Notes under the pieces: model-generated
What the model was told of the DNA's origin: nothing
What the model saw: the letters and a program-made list of their open reading frames with translations, nothing else
Databases searched by the model: none
DNA from: Lachnospiraceae bacterium
GTDB taxonomy: Bacteria; Bacillota; Clostridia; Lachnospirales; Lachnospiraceae
Reading direction: 5' to 3'
Assembly (NCBI GenBank): GCA_910574885.1
Contig: CAJTDD010000010.1
Coordinates: 1-64,000, forward strand
Length of the DNA: 64,000 nt
Translations under genes and position numbers: made by a program
In this document: positions 15,313-24,524 of the stretch, in pieces
Numbering within the stretch: the first letter of the stretch is position 1
How the letters are laid out: each line of letters begins with the position of its first letter

Positions 15313-16496
15313 CTCCCTCTTGTAACAATCCCTTCCCCGTATTTCATACGCACTTTCTCTAATGCCTGGTCGAGCATTCTCGTCTTCTCCCTCTTAGGGT
15401 CATACTGAAACTGTGGGTCAAAAATCGTCATCTGTTCCGGCTCATCTTCCTCCGCCAATTTAGAACTGCGTATCCCTAACAGCCGGATTGGATTCTTGTC
15501 CCAAAGTTCCCGGAACAACTGGACTGCTTCCTCATAAATCTCCTCGTCCCGGTTCGTCCCTTTATCAAGCTGTTTCTGATGGGAAACACTTTCAAAATTA
15601 TAGTATTTAATCTCTACGCTCAGCATCTTTGCCTTCTGTCCGGCATCACGGAGCCGCCTGCCTACGCTGGCGGCAAGTATTTTCAATACTTCCTTTGCCT
15701 CCTCCTCAGTAGCGGCATCCCTGGAAAGGGTGGTGGAATTGCCGATTCCTTTCGCTTCCGCAGGTTCCGGCTCTACCACCGCATTACCGATACCATTAGC
15801 GAACTCCCACAGCCGCCTTCCGTGGCTCTTCAGATGCAGTTCCAGAAGTTTTGGCTCCATACGGGCAAGTTCCCCGATTGTGAATATTCCCAGCTTCCGC
15901 AAGATCTCCACGCTGGCATTACCGGCCATATAAAGCTCTGCCACAGGTAACGGCCACATTTTCACCGGTATCTCCTCCGGGAACAAGGTATGTACTTTAT
16001 CAGGCTTTTCAAAATCCGAGGCCATCTTCGCCAACAGTTTATTGCTGGAAATGCCCACATTCACCGTGAATCCAAATTTTCGGTATACCTCGTTCTTGAT
16101 TTCCATAGCGCCTTCTATCGGAGAATGATAGTCCTTCACATTTTCGGAAAAATCCATATAACACTCGTCCACACTTACCTGTTCTATGACCGGGGTATAG
16201 CTTTGCAGAAATTCCATCAGCCTGTCGCTGTACCTCCTGTACAGCTTGTGGTCAGGCGGCGCAGTCACAAGACCAGGGCATTTGCGGAACGCATTTGCCA
16301 CCGGCTCGCCTGTGTGGATGCCGTATTTCTTTGCCGGAATGGACTTCGCCAGCACAACGCCGTGCCTTGTCTTCTGGTCGCCGCCGATAATTGCGGGAAT
16401 CTGACGCAGGTCTCGCTTCTTACCATTCTTTAATTCCTCTACTGCCGTCCAACTAAGATATGCAGAATTCACATCTATGTGGAAAATTACGGACAT
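15309..16496 (-). CDS. dinB: DNA polymerase IV (Y-family, error-prone)
   Basis: The product is 395 residues. It has the catalytic N-terminus F-H-I-D-V-N and the Y-family motif V-S-V-D-E-C-Y-M-D, a thumb with helix-hairpin-helix, and a little-finger domain. A C-terminal beta-clamp-binding peptide is likely (Q-M-T-I-F-D, about residue 360). It performs translesion synthesis at stalled forks. The start is the ATG at 16496 with GGAGG 8 nt upstream. The stop overlaps the start of the glycosylation membrane protein (ATGA), which is an unusual coupling for dinB. No LexA box was recognised upstream. Confidence 0.93.
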   Translation of the reverse strand: MSVIFHIDVNSAYLSWTAVEELKNGKKRDLRQIPAIIGGDQKTRHGVVLAKSIPAKKYGIHTGEPVANAFRKCPGLVTAPPDHKLYRRYSDRLMEFLQSYTPVIEQVSVDECYMDFSENVKDYHSPIEGAMEIKNEVYRKFGFTVNVGISSNKLLAKMASDFEKPDKVHTLFPEEIPVKMWPLPVAELYMAGNASVEILRKLGIFTIGELARMEPKLLELHLKSHGRRLWEFANGIGNAVVEPEPAEAKGIGNSTTLSRDAATEEEAKEVLKILAASVGRRLRDAGQKAKMLSVEIKYYNFESVSHQKQLDKGTNRDEEIYEEAVQLFRELWDKNPIRLLGIRSSKLAEEDEPEQMTIFDPQFQYDPKREKTRMLDQALEKVRMKYGEGIVTRGR

Positions 16497-16531
16497 GCAG
16501 ACCACCTCCAATATGTCTATCTTTTTTCTCC

Positions 16532-18130
16532 CTATGCGAATCGATATTTTCCTTTTCCTTGACCTGTCACTGTAACTATAATCTCCATATCATCCCTCAT
16601 TTTCATCAGTATTGCTCTGGCTGTTGAATCCGAACATCCCAATATTTCCTTAATTTCGGCAGCCCCAAACACCTGCTCCTTTTCTAAGGCATCGTATATC
16701 TTTAAAATGTTATTTCGCGTCGGTTCGCTATATCTTTGATTTTCAACCGCCGATTTTATAATCTCAATCGCCGATTTTTCTATTCCAATCGCCGACTTTT
16801 CTATCTCCACCGCCGATTTTTCTGCCTCAACCGCCGGATTTTCTGCCTCAATCGCCGATTTTTCTAAAAATGCAGGATGAATTGGTATCCTGATACGCAT
16901 TGCTCTTCTTTCTTCATCTGTAAAAAATTCTGCTCTTGGCGAACCGTTCCTTTTCAGCTCCTCTTGAATTGTCGGTATCCCGGTAGAATGACCTTCCGAT
17001 AACTCTATTTCCTTTAAAAATTCTCCCAGTCTTCGATTCCGATAATATCTTGACACAAATCTTTTTCCTTCAGCTATGGTTTTCTCCGAAATCGATCTGT
17101 CAATTCCCGGAAAGTTCATAATATTTACACAATCAGGCTCTATCTCTATTGTCACTGGTTCGCAGGACATATAGTCTCTATGATAAAATGCATTGACCAC
17201 AGCTTCTTCAATCGCCTGATATGGATAGTTCACAATTCTAAGCGCCTCCATCTGCCCATGAATTTTTATGACTTTCTCCCGAATAAATATATTTCTAAAC
17301 CGCTCCATTGTTCCTTTTATCATCTGTGGAACCGACCCTGTAATATTCGGGAAATCCTCACTCAAACTAGGATTTTCTACACTTCCCTTTGGAAATGAAG
17401 TCATTTGCACATAAGTATATCGAAAGAACTTTTCCGGATAGTCACAGAACATCATCAATGCAACATTTTGAATATATCTTTGCTCCAAAGGTCCTTCCAA
17501 TAACTGTAAATCTTCCAATATAGCTTCTACTCCCCGTTCCCTGACTTGTCTAGATAATTTACTTCCTGTCTTGCGCAAATGGTCTTCTAACAGAATCGGT
17601 GAAATATCATCAAATGTTGCCTTATGATTAGCCCTGCAATCGAACGGCGTCTGGTCTGCCATGTTAATAAGCTCTCTTTCCTGCTCCTGATTGGCTTTTA
17701 CCGAATTGGTCAGATAACGAATATAATAATTATATTTCTTACCCTTTTTACTTGTAACGTACTCTGGTACTTTATAAGGTCTTTGCTGTCCTGCCCTCGC
17801 AACAATAATTAATATCCATTTCCCATCCACCTGCGTCGTACTTACCTTAGGGAAATATGTTGGAGCCATAGAATTATTATATCCTAGCATTTCCTTCTGT
17901 ATCTTATCTAATTCATTTTCCGGTATTCCCTGTACTGGTCTTTGCGCAACGCCATTCTTTTCAGCAACACCAATAATAATATATCCACCGCCTTTGTTGT
18001 TATAATCATTGGCAAATGCACATACACTGCGATAAATATCATCCGGGTTCCAGCCTGACTTGAATTCAATACGGTCTGATTCTATTTTTTCCCTTTTGAG
18101 CAAATCTTCAATACTTATTTCAAGTTCCAT
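16532..18130 (-). CDS. AlbA_2 (Schlafen-type) DNA-binding, ATP-binding regulator-like protein
   Basis: The product is 532 residues. The N-terminal AlbA_2 domain (about 8-140) has R-I-E-F-K-S-G-W and G-G-G-Y-I-I-I-G-V. A middle HATPase_c_4-like domain (about 265-410) has E-E-A-V-V-N-A-F-Y-H-R-D-Y and G-H-S-T-G-I-P. A winged helix closes the C-terminus (about 455-530). Between them lies a string of six 7-residue repeats (E-K-S-A-[IV]-E-x) encoded by 21-bp DNA repeats. Proteins of this class are common in mobile or accessory DNA, and their role is poorly known. The ATG at 18130 has GGGAG 6 nt upstream. It ends 35 bp before dinB. Composition is AT-rich. Confidence 0.8.
   Translation of the reverse strand: MELEISIEDLLKREKIESDRIEFKSGWNPDDIYRSVCAFANDYNNKGGGYIIIGVAEKNGVAQRPVQGIPENELDKIQKEMLGYNNSMAPTYFPKVSTTQVDGKWILIIVARAGQQRPYKVPEYVTSKKGKKYNYYIRYLTNSVKANQEQERELINMADQTPFDCRANHKATFDDISPILLEDHLRKTGSKLSRQVRERGVEAILEDLQLLEGPLEQRYIQNVALMMFCDYPEKFFRYTYVQMTSFPKGSVENPSLSEDFPNITGSVPQMIKGTMERFRNIFIREKVIKIHGQMEALRIVNYPYQAIEEAVVNAFYHRDYMSCEPVTIEIEPDCVNIMNFPGIDRSISEKTIAEGKRFVSRYYRNRRLGEFLKEIELSEGHSTGIPTIQEELKRNGSPRAEFFTDEERRAMRIRIPIHPAFLEKSAIEAENPAVEAEKSAVEIEKSAIGIEKSAIEIIKSAVENQRYSEPTRNNILKIYDALEKEQVFGAAEIKEILGCSDSTARAILMKMRDDMEIIVTVTGQGKGKYRFA
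16745..16870. repeat. Six 21-bp coding repeats (minisatellite)
   Basis: Six head-to-tail units of 21 bp start at 16745, 16766, 16787, 16808, 16829 and 16850, each built on AATCGCCGATTTTTCT plus a 5-base tail, with a few substitutions. On the minus strand each gives 7 residues, predicted as a charged helical linker. Copy number can change without breaking the frame. Confidence 0.93.
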
Positions 18131-18212
18131 GATAGTCTCCCATTCCATCTTGCTTTATACGATTTAATGCCTATATTTTAACATTTTTATGGAAAAAATA
18201 AACATATCACGG

Positions 18213-18281
18213 CAAAAATTTTCGGGCATATCCGAAAATGGTTTTCTGGTCTGCAAAAAAACCACCTTTCAAATATGCCCG
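18213..18281 (-). terminator. Terminator after ald
   Basis: A perfect 9-bp outer stem (CGGGCATAT at 18223-18231 with ATATGCCCG at 18273-18281) holds an inner GGTTTT/AAAACC pair. On the minus strand the stem is followed by AAAATTTTT. It lies 39 bp after the ald stop. Confidence 0.6.
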
Positions 18282-18319
18282 AACATTAGATTGACACATT
18301 TATCATATACCGTTCAACA

Positions 18320-19441
18320 TCAGCAACCTGCTGCACTTTTCACATCCACGTACTCATACCCTTCAAAACTATCCGCCACATTCTTGCAGGTCAGCTTTCC
18401 GTCGTATGTGTTAATCGCGGAATAAATCACCTCGTTCTCCTTACAAGCCTGTTCAAGTCCCTTGCCGGCGATTTGCAGCCCGTAACTCAAAGTAGCATTG
18501 GTTAACGCAATCGTAGACGTCCGCGGAACTGCGCCCGGCATATTGCCGACACAATAATGGACAATGCCGTCTACAATATAAATCGGGTCGTCATGGTAAG
18601 TCATCCGCGTCGTCTCGCCGCACCCGCCCTGGTCAACGGCAACATCCACAAACACCGCGCCCGGCTTCATCTCTTTTAAATATTTTTTCTTGAATAGCTT
18701 AGGCGCAGCCTTCCCCGGAATCAGGACAGACCCGATTACAAGGTCAGCCTCTTTCACGGACTTCTCAATGTTGGCGTCGTTGGATGCAAGAGTCTGAATC
18801 CTTGCCCCGAAAATATCGTCCAGATATGCAAGCCTCTGGAGATTCACGTCTAGAATCGTTACATTCGCCCCCATGCCCACTGCAATCTTACAGGCATTGG
18901 TTCCCACAGAACCTCCCCCAAGGATGACCACATTCGCCTTAGGCGTTCCCGGTACACCCGCAAGGAGTACCCCTTCCCCGCCGTAGATTTTCTCAAGGTA
19001 CTTCGCGCCTTCCTGTACGCTGAGACGTCCGGCAATCTGGCTCATAGGCGCAAGAAGGGGGAGACTGCCGTTTCTATCCATCAAAGTCTCATAAGCAACA
19101 CCCTTCACCTTAGAGGCAAGGAGGGCGTCTGTCTGCGGACGGTCTGCAGCAAGGTGCAGATAGGTATATAAAATCAGCCCCTCATGGAACAACGGATACT
19201 CGTCCGGAAGCGGTTCCTTGACCTTGACCATCATCTCTACCGTATCCCATACTTCTTTCGCCGTATCAAGCATTGTCGCGCCCGCCGCTTCATACTCTGC
19301 GTCCGTAAATCCGGAACCGTTACCGGCTCCCTTCTCAATATAAACTTCGTGCCCTGCATTCACATAACTCTTCACATTGTCGGGTATCATCCCTACCCGG
19401 AACTCATTGTTCTTAATCTCCCTGACACTTCCAACCTTCAT
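18320..19441 (-). CDS. ald: Alanine dehydrogenase
   Basis: The product is 373 residues, the family's usual length. The N-terminal start M-K-V-G-S-V-R-E-I-K-N-N-E-F-R-V is typical. The NAD-binding site is V-V-I-L-G-G-G-S-V-G-T-N-A, and the conserved D-V-A-V-D-Q-G-G-C motif follows. It converts L-alanine to pyruvate and ammonia with NAD+, so it can feed alanine into catabolism or make alanine. The ATG at 19441 has GGAGG 9 nt upstream. A divergent RpiR regulator and two perfect palindromes 51-95 bp upstream of the start suggest dedicated control. Confidence 0.95.
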   Translation of the reverse strand: MKVGSVREIKNNEFRVGMIPDNVKSYVNAGHEVYIEKGAGNGSGFTDAEYEAAGATMLDTAKEVWDTVEMMVKVKEPLPDEYPLFHEGLILYTYLHLAADRPQTDALLASKVKGVAYETLMDRNGSLPLLAPMSQIAGRLSVQEGAKYLEKIYGGEGVLLAGVPGTPKANVVILGGGSVGTNACKIAVGMGANVTILDVNLQRLAYLDDIFGARIQTLASNDANIEKSVKEADLVIGSVLIPGKAAPKLFKKKYLKEMKPGAVFVDVAVDQGGCGETTRMTYHDDPIYIVDGIVHYCVGNMPGAVPRTSTIALTNATLSYGLQIAGKGLEQACKENEVIYSAINTYDGKLTCKNVADSFEGYEYVDVKSAAGC

Positions 19442-19491
19442 CTTCCTTGACCTCCATACCATAATAATGTATCCGAACATTTCATTTGGGA

Positions 19492-19536
19492 TGAATAATA
19501 TTATTCATATATACATCATTATGAATAATATTATTC
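19492..19536. promoter_or_regulatory. Two GAATAATATTATTC operators, likely for the RpiR regulator
   Basis: A perfect 16-bp palindrome TGAATAATATTATTCA lies at 19492-19507, and its 14-bp core GAATAATATTATTC recurs at 19523-19536. Centres are 30 bp apart (about three helix turns). RpiR-family sites are often AT-rich palindromes with TGAA/TTCA ends. Their place in the ald-rpiR intergenic region, nearer ald, suggests control of ald. Confidence 0.7.
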
Positions 19537-19712
19537 TTTTTTCTTTTCAATAATACTACCACAAGTCCTTACATTATTCAATAAAAGTTATTTTTTTCAC
19601 AGAATTATTTAATTATACTTCAAAATTTAAAATTGTATCTACAATTTTTCTTGCATATTTTCTTCATTCATGCTTAAATCATTATATGACATGAAAACTT
19701 CGGAGGTACTCT

Positions 19713-20570
19713 ATGAGCGAACTGAGCGAATTAATTCATAATGCCAATCTGACAAAGACCCAGAAAATGATAGCCAAATATATCCTGGATCATTCCGCCG
19801 ACGCCTGTTTTATGACGTCTACCGAGATTGCCTTGAAGCTGAACGTCAGCGAATCCTCGGTCATCAGGTTCAGCAGGTCTTTAGGTTTTAGCGGGTTCAT
19901 GGATTTTCAGAAGATGCTGCGCAAGGAATATCAGGACAAGGTTCTCAGCATATCCAACACGATTACCGTGCCTGCCCAGCGGGTTGCCAAACGGGCGAAG
20001 CTTGAACGTAATTCAGACTACATCAACCGGCATTTTAAGAACGCTATCCAAAATCTGGAAACCTTATTTACCACCAATACATTAGACGCATTTGAGGAGG
20101 CCGCCGACGTCATCGTTGCAGGAAAGCGTAAGTACATCGCTGCTTCCCGGGGCAACGCCTGCCTTGGAGACTTTTTTCTCCTGTACCTGAAACATATCCT
20201 GCCCCATGTGACCTGCACCAACACGGCTGCCCTAAGCCCCATTGACCATATGTGCAACATTACGAAAGACGACTGCCTGGTTGTTTTCAGTTTTCCGCGG
20301 TATTCTTCCTTAGACCGGGTGACGACGGAGATGGCCAAAGAAGCAGGGGCAAGAATCGTCGTGATTACAGATAAACCAAGCGCCTTGCTTGCACAGTATG
20401 CGACGGTACTGATTACGGTTCCGGTTGACAGCAATGCATTTTTTAATTCTTTAATCGGCCCACAGTTTGTGGCCGAGATATTGCTTGATACCATCAGCCA
20501 TAAGGTAAATGGGATTGAGAAGCGGTTGAAGAAGATAGATAAATATCTGGATAAATTGGGGATATACTAA
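19713..20570 (+). CDS. MurR/RpiR-family transcriptional regulator
   Basis: The product is 285 residues. It has an N-terminal HTH_6 domain (about 1-77; recognition segment L-N-V-S-E-S-S-V-I-R-F-S-R-S-L-G-F-S-G-F) and a C-terminal SIS sugar-isomerase-type ligand domain (about 120-260). Family members respond to sugar phosphates and repress or activate adjacent genes. Here the adjacent targets are ald (divergent) and perhaps the peptide importer. The start has GGAGG 8 nt upstream. The gene ends in a strong two-way terminator. The effector is not known. Confidence 0.9.
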   Translation: MSELSELIHNANLTKTQKMIAKYILDHSADACFMTSTEIALKLNVSESSVIRFSRSLGFSGFMDFQKMLRKEYQDKVLSISNTITVPAQRVAKRAKLERNSDYINRHFKNAIQNLETLFTTNTLDAFEEAADVIVAGKRKYIAASRGNACLGDFFLLYLKHILPHVTCTNTAALSPIDHMCNITKDDCLVVFSFPRYSSLDRVTTEMAKEAGARIVVITDKPSALLAQYATVLITVPVDSNAFFNSLIGPQFVAEILLDTISHKVNGIEKRLKKIDKYLDKLGIY

Positions 20571-20580
20571 CCCCAAAATA

Positions 20581-20612
20581 GTGGAAGCCGGTAATTTCCG
20601 GCTTCCACTTTT
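20581..20612. terminator. Bidirectional intrinsic terminator between rpiR and oppF
   Basis: A perfect 11-bp stem GTGGAAGCCGG/CCGGCTTCCAC with a 6-nt loop is followed by TTTTAT on the plus strand and TATTTT on the minus strand, between converging genes. Confidence 0.88.
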
Positions 20613-20634
20613 ATCGATGGTATGAATGAACCTT

Positions 20635-21606
20635 TTATTTGTGTAAATGGCAGGCAATCTTATGCCCTTTTTCAACCTCCCTAAGCTTTGGCGCCTCTTT
20701 CCTGCATTTCTCATCAGCATGCGGACACCGTGTGCAGAATGCACATCCTTGGAAGGTTTCTGTTCTTACCGGCTGTTCTCCCGTCAAAGCGGCCGCCTTG
20801 CGCCTCTTAATAAATGGGTCTGGGGCAGCGGCAAAAAGCGCCTCCGTGTAAGGGTGCAGCGGATGTGCAAATAGCTGTTCCGTCTCTGCTTCTTCCATCA
20901 ACGACCCAAGGTACATGACGCCTACCCTGTCAGAGATAAATCGTACAACTCCGATATCGTGAGAAATGAACAACAGACTGATCCCCAGTTCCTTCTGCAA
21001 ATCCATCAGCATATTTAAAATCTGTGCCTGAATCGACACATCTAACGCCGATACAGGTTCATCACAGACAATCAAACGCGGCTTTATAATCAAAGCTCCT
21101 GCTATCCCAAGCCTCTGAACCTGCCCTCCGGATAATTCATGGGGAAACCGAAAATAATGCTCTTCCGAAAGTCCCACGCGCTGCAGTATTTCCATCACCT
21201 GTTCCCTGCGTTCAGATGCAGTTCCTATACCATGGATGGCGAGCGTTTCTTCTAAAATCTCTCCAATTCGTCGGCGTGGGTTCAACGCTGACAAGGCGTC
21301 TTGGAATACCATCTGTAATTCCTTGCGTAAGGGCCTAAATTCCTTTTCACTCAACTTACACAAATCCTTATCGCCATAAAGAATCGAACCGCTGTCAACC
21401 TTCGTTAAGCCTACGACGGCACGCCCGGTCGTAGACTTTCCACAGCCGGACTCTCCCACAAGCCCGTAAGTCTCTCCTTCTTTGACGCCAAGCGACATAT
21501 TCTCTACAGCGCACATGCGTTCCTTTGAGGAAAATAATGCTCTTCCTGCCCCGCGTACAGAGTAGGTCTTCTTAATCCCCTTAATCTCAAGCAAATATGT
21601 ACTCAT
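20635..21606 (-). CDS. oppF: Peptide ABC importer ATP-binding protein OppF
   Basis: The product is 323 residues. It has Walker A GESGCGKST, the signature LSGGQVQR, Walker B L-I-V-C-D-E-P and the C-terminal oligopeptide/dipeptide domain with four clustered cysteines (C-A-F-C-T-R-C-P ... C) that in this family bind an iron-sulfur cluster. The ATG at 21606 overlaps the oppD stop by 4 bp. It is the last gene of the oppA-B-C-D-F operon. The importer could also carry dipeptides or other small ligands, since Opp, Dpp and Gsi systems cannot be told apart by this subunit. Confidence 0.92.
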   Translation of the reverse strand: MSTYLLEIKGIKKTYSVRGAGRALFSSKERMCAVENMSLGVKEGETYGLVGESGCGKSTTGRAVVGLTKVDSGSILYGDKDLCKLSEKEFRPLRKELQMVFQDALSALNPRRRIGEILEETLAIHGIGTASERREQVMEILQRVGLSEEHYFRFPHELSGGQVQRLGIAGALIIKPRLIVCDEPVSALDVSIQAQILNMLMDLQKELGISLLFISHDIGVVRFISDRVGVMYLGSLMEEAETEQLFAHPLHPYTEALFAAAPDPFIKRRKAAALTGEQPVRTETFQGCAFCTRCPHADEKCRKEAPKLREVEKGHKIACHLHK

Positions 21607-22595
21607 GATTCCACCTCCTGCCCTTTATCCGGGTTCCCTGCATATTTCCAGCATTTCGCCAGATGTCCTTTCGACACCTCGCACAGCGGGGGCCGCTTCT
21701 TCGCGCACCTTTCGTCAGCCTCGCTGCATCTGGTACAAAAATGACAGCCTTCCGGAATCTTCGAGAGAGAGGGAACGGAACCGGGAATCATGGAAAGGTG
21801 TTCTCCCCTTGCCACGCCCAGATGTGGAATACAGGCAAGCAGCCCCTTTGTATAGGGATGAAGAGGATTCTCAAAAATCTCTTCGGTTAACGCCTCTTCC
21901 ACCACCTGTCCCAGATACATGACTCTGACGCTATGGCACAGTTGGGACACTGCCCCCATGTCGTGTGTAATGAACAATACAGACATTCCCAAATTTTCAT
22001 TCAATTCACGGATCAGATGCAGAATCTGCTCCTGTATCGTCACATCCAGAGCTGTCGTCGGCTCGTCGGCAATCAACAGCTTTGGCTCGCATGCCAGCGC
22101 CATTGCAATCATTACTCTCTGCTGCATACCGCCGGACAATTCATAGGGATATTGCCGCATACAGTTTTCGGGATTGGGAATCCCTGTAACTTTAAGCATC
22201 TGGACTGCCCGTTCTTTGGCTTCCTGCTTTGACATCTTTTTATGCAGAACCAATACCTCACTAAGCTGGTTTCCGACCGTATGTACCGGACTTAGGGAGG
22301 TCAGGGGGTCCTGAAAGATTACCGAAATACGGTTTCCCCGGATATCCCGCATCTTTGCCAACGGCTGCTTTAACAGGTCGATTCCCTCAAAAAGTATCTC
22401 TCCTTCATAGCGTACTGCCGTATCGTAATCCCTCAGCCGCAAAATCGACTGTGACATAACGCTTTTTCCGGACCCAGATTCCCCTACGACTCCTGTAATC
22501 TCACCTGACCGGATATTGAGGTTCACTCCGTCAACGGCGGGCAGCCACTTCTTACGGACTGGGAACAATACCCTAAGTCCTTTGATCTCAAGCAT
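21603..22595 (-). CDS. oppD: Peptide ABC importer ATP-binding protein OppD
   Basis: The product is 330 residues from the ATG at 22595, which has AAGGAG 9 nt upstream. Two upstream in-frame starts (GTG 22616, ATG 22613) overlap the oppC stop but lack a site. It has Walker A GESGSGKSV, signature LSGGMQQR, Walker B L-L-I-A-D-E-P-T-T-A-L-D and the C-terminal cysteine cluster C-H-F-C-T-R-C. It works as a heterodimer with OppF to power OppBC. Confidence 0.92.
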   Translation of the reverse strand: MLEIKGLRVLFPVRKKWLPAVDGVNLNIRSGEITGVVGESGSGKSVMSQSILRLRDYDTAVRYEGEILFEGIDLLKQPLAKMRDIRGNRISVIFQDPLTSLSPVHTVGNQLSEVLVLHKKMSKQEAKERAVQMLKVTGIPNPENCMRQYPYELSGGMQQRVMIAMALACEPKLLIADEPTTALDVTIQEQILHLIRELNENLGMSVLFITHDMGAVSQLCHSVRVMYLGQVVEEALTEEIFENPLHPYTKGLLACIPHLGVARGEHLSMIPGSVPSLSKIPEGCHFCTRCSEADERCAKKRPPLCEVSKGHLAKCWKYAGNPDKGQEVES

Positions 22596-22612
22596 CTTAT
22601 CATTCTCCTTCA

Positions 22613-23509
22613 TCACCGTTTTGCCCCTCCCTTAGTCCTTGGATCCATAAAATCTCTCAGCCCGTCGCCAAGAAGGTTTAAGCTCAGTACGCACAGAACC
22701 ACCGCAGCGCCCGGAAAAATCATCGTCCATGGCGCCTTAGATATCACCTGCTTACTTGCCTGAAGCATGTTTCCCCAGCTTGCCGCAGGCGCAGGGACAC
22801 CGGCTCCCAGAAAACTTAACGACGCTTCTGAGATGATTGCCTGTGCAAAGATAAAGGATGCCTGTACGGTCAGCGGTGATATGACTCCCGGCAGGATTAA
22901 TTTCCATAAAATGCGGAAATCACTGAATCCCTGTACTTTTGCCGCTTCCACATAGGTCTGTTCCCTTATGACCATAGCGCTGGCACGAACCGTCCTTGCA
23001 ACACTTGGCGTATATACAATGACGAGCGCAAGGATCACGTTCCAGCTTGACGTCCCCAGCGCCGCTATTAGGGCAATGGCAAGAAGGATTCCGGGAATGG
23101 CAATCAATCCGTCGCAAATCCTCATTAAAATCTGATCCAGTATTTTAAAGTAACTGGCATATAGACCGAAGATAATTCCCAGGATACAGGAAAAAACAGC
23201 CACACTGCCTCCCACCCACAGGGATACCCTTGCTCCATACATAATACGGGTAAAAAGGTCTCTGCCCAATTCATCCGTACCAAAAAAATGTTCACCGGAA
23301 GGCGGCTTTAACCGCTCCGACACGACCATGGCATTCGGGTCTACCGAACTGAAAAGCGGAATCAGGACCGCGGTCAGAAGAATCACCAAGAAACCAACCA
23401 AGCCAATGATTAGCCCCGGGCTGGCAAGCAGCCGCTCCATTCTGAGCTGTCTCTGTTCCTTGAGAATTGCTTCACTCACGGAAGAAGTATGTTTTTGTCC
23501 TAAACGCAT
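22613..23509 (-). CDS. oppC: Peptide ABC importer permease OppC
   Basis: The product is 298 residues with an N-terminal helix (about 32-52), the OppC_N segment ending in H-F-F-G-T-D-E-L-G-R-D, and five more helices in the BPD_transp_1 domain. The EAA loop region is E-A-A-K-V-Q-G-F. It has a strong Shine-Dalgarno AGGAGG, 8 nt upstream. It sits 12 bp after oppB. Confidence 0.93.
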   Translation of the reverse strand: MRLGQKHTSSVSEAILKEQRQLRMERLLASPGLIIGLVGFLVILLTAVLIPLFSSVDPNAMVVSERLKPPSGEHFFGTDELGRDLFTRIMYGARVSLWVGGSVAVFSCILGIIFGLYASYFKILDQILMRICDGLIAIPGILLAIALIAALGTSSWNVILALVIVYTPSVARTVRASAMVIREQTYVEAAKVQGFSDFRILWKLILPGVISPLTVQASFIFAQAIISEASLSFLGAGVPAPAASWGNMLQASKQVISKAPWTMIFPGAAVVLCVLSLNLLGDGLRDFMDPRTKGGAKR

Positions 23510-23521
23510 CTTTCACACCTC

Positions 23522-24472
23522 CTACTTGCGTCCCGGCCAGAGCCTTGGGTCTACAAAACCATATAGAATATCCACAACCAAGTTCACCAGCACGTACAGT
23601 AAAGTGACAAAAAGTACCACTCCCTGGATTACGAACACGTCTCTTCGGTTGATGGAACCAATGGTTAACATGCCAAGCCCCGGGATGTTAAACAAGGTCT
23701 CTGTCACAATCGTACCTGTAATCAGGCTGCCAAACGACTGCCCTATCGCAGTAAGAATCGCCGGAGCGCCATTTTTCAGCGCGTATTTCAGGATTACAAT
23801 ATTCTCTTTCAGTCCTTTGGCTCTGGCTGTCCGCACATAGTTCTTATAAAGGACGTCCAAAAGAGACGCACGTGTCATACGGGTTATATAGGCAGCCTGC
23901 ACAATTCCCAGCGACAGCGCCGGAACAAACAGATATTTCAAATGCTCTCCTAAGCCTTCTTCAAGCCCTGCATAACCTGCCACAGGAAACCAGTGGTGGG
24001 AAACACTAAAAAAGAGCATAAGAAACATACTCAGCAAAAAGCTGGGTATGGCCGTTCCTAACAAGGATATGGATACTGCCGTCACATCCACAGCGGTTCC
24101 CCTGCGATATGCAGCAAGTATTCCCAACGGAATAGATAACACAAGTGCAAAAATCTGAGCCAGAATTGCAAGGCTTAAAGTGGGCGTGAAGTATTCCCCA
24201 ATAGCCTCGGCGACTGACTGCTGCAAAAAGTAAGAGTCTCCCCAGTCTCCGTGCAGAATGTTAACGAACCATTCTCCATACTGAACAAGAAACGGCCGGT
24301 CGAATCCAAGCTGCGCATTCATTTCTGCAATCTGCTCAGGAGACGCTTCCATTCCAAGCAAAGCAGTCGCCGGTCCACCGGGTATCATATAGACCACCAG
24401 AAACACGACGCCTGATACGACAAACAAAACCGGAATCAAAGATAAAATTCGTTTAAAAATATAAGACAACAT
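23522..24472 (-). CDS. oppB: Peptide ABC importer permease OppB
   Basis: The product is 316 residues. It starts with the typical M-L-S-Y-I-F-K-R-I-L-S-L-I-P-V-L-F-V helix, has six membrane segments and the EAA-loop T-A-R-A-K-G-L. It forms the channel with OppC. A terminator (24525-24556) separates it from oppA, so its level is probably below that of the binding protein. Confidence 0.93.
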   Translation of the reverse strand: MLSYIFKRILSLIPVLFVVSGVVFLVVYMIPGGPATALLGMEASPEQIAEMNAQLGFDRPFLVQYGEWFVNILHGDWGDSYFLQQSVAEAIGEYFTPTLSLAILAQIFALVLSIPLGILAAYRRGTAVDVTAVSISLLGTAIPSFLLSMFLMLFFSVSHHWFPVAGYAGLEEGLGEHLKYLFVPALSLGIVQAAYITRMTRASLLDVLYKNYVRTARAKGLKENIVILKYALKNGAPAILTAIGQSFGSLITGTIVTETLFNIPGLGMLTIGSINRRDVFVIQGVVLFVTLLYVLVNLVVDILYGFVDPRLWPGRK

Positions 24473-24524
24473 ATCCGTTTTTACTCCTTCCTTTCAGGAT
24501 TCTATCTGGTATAGCACAATTTCC

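Noticed and set aside
16745-16870. CRISPR array
   Set aside because: The 21-bp units are directly adjacent with no spacers and lie in frame within a gene.
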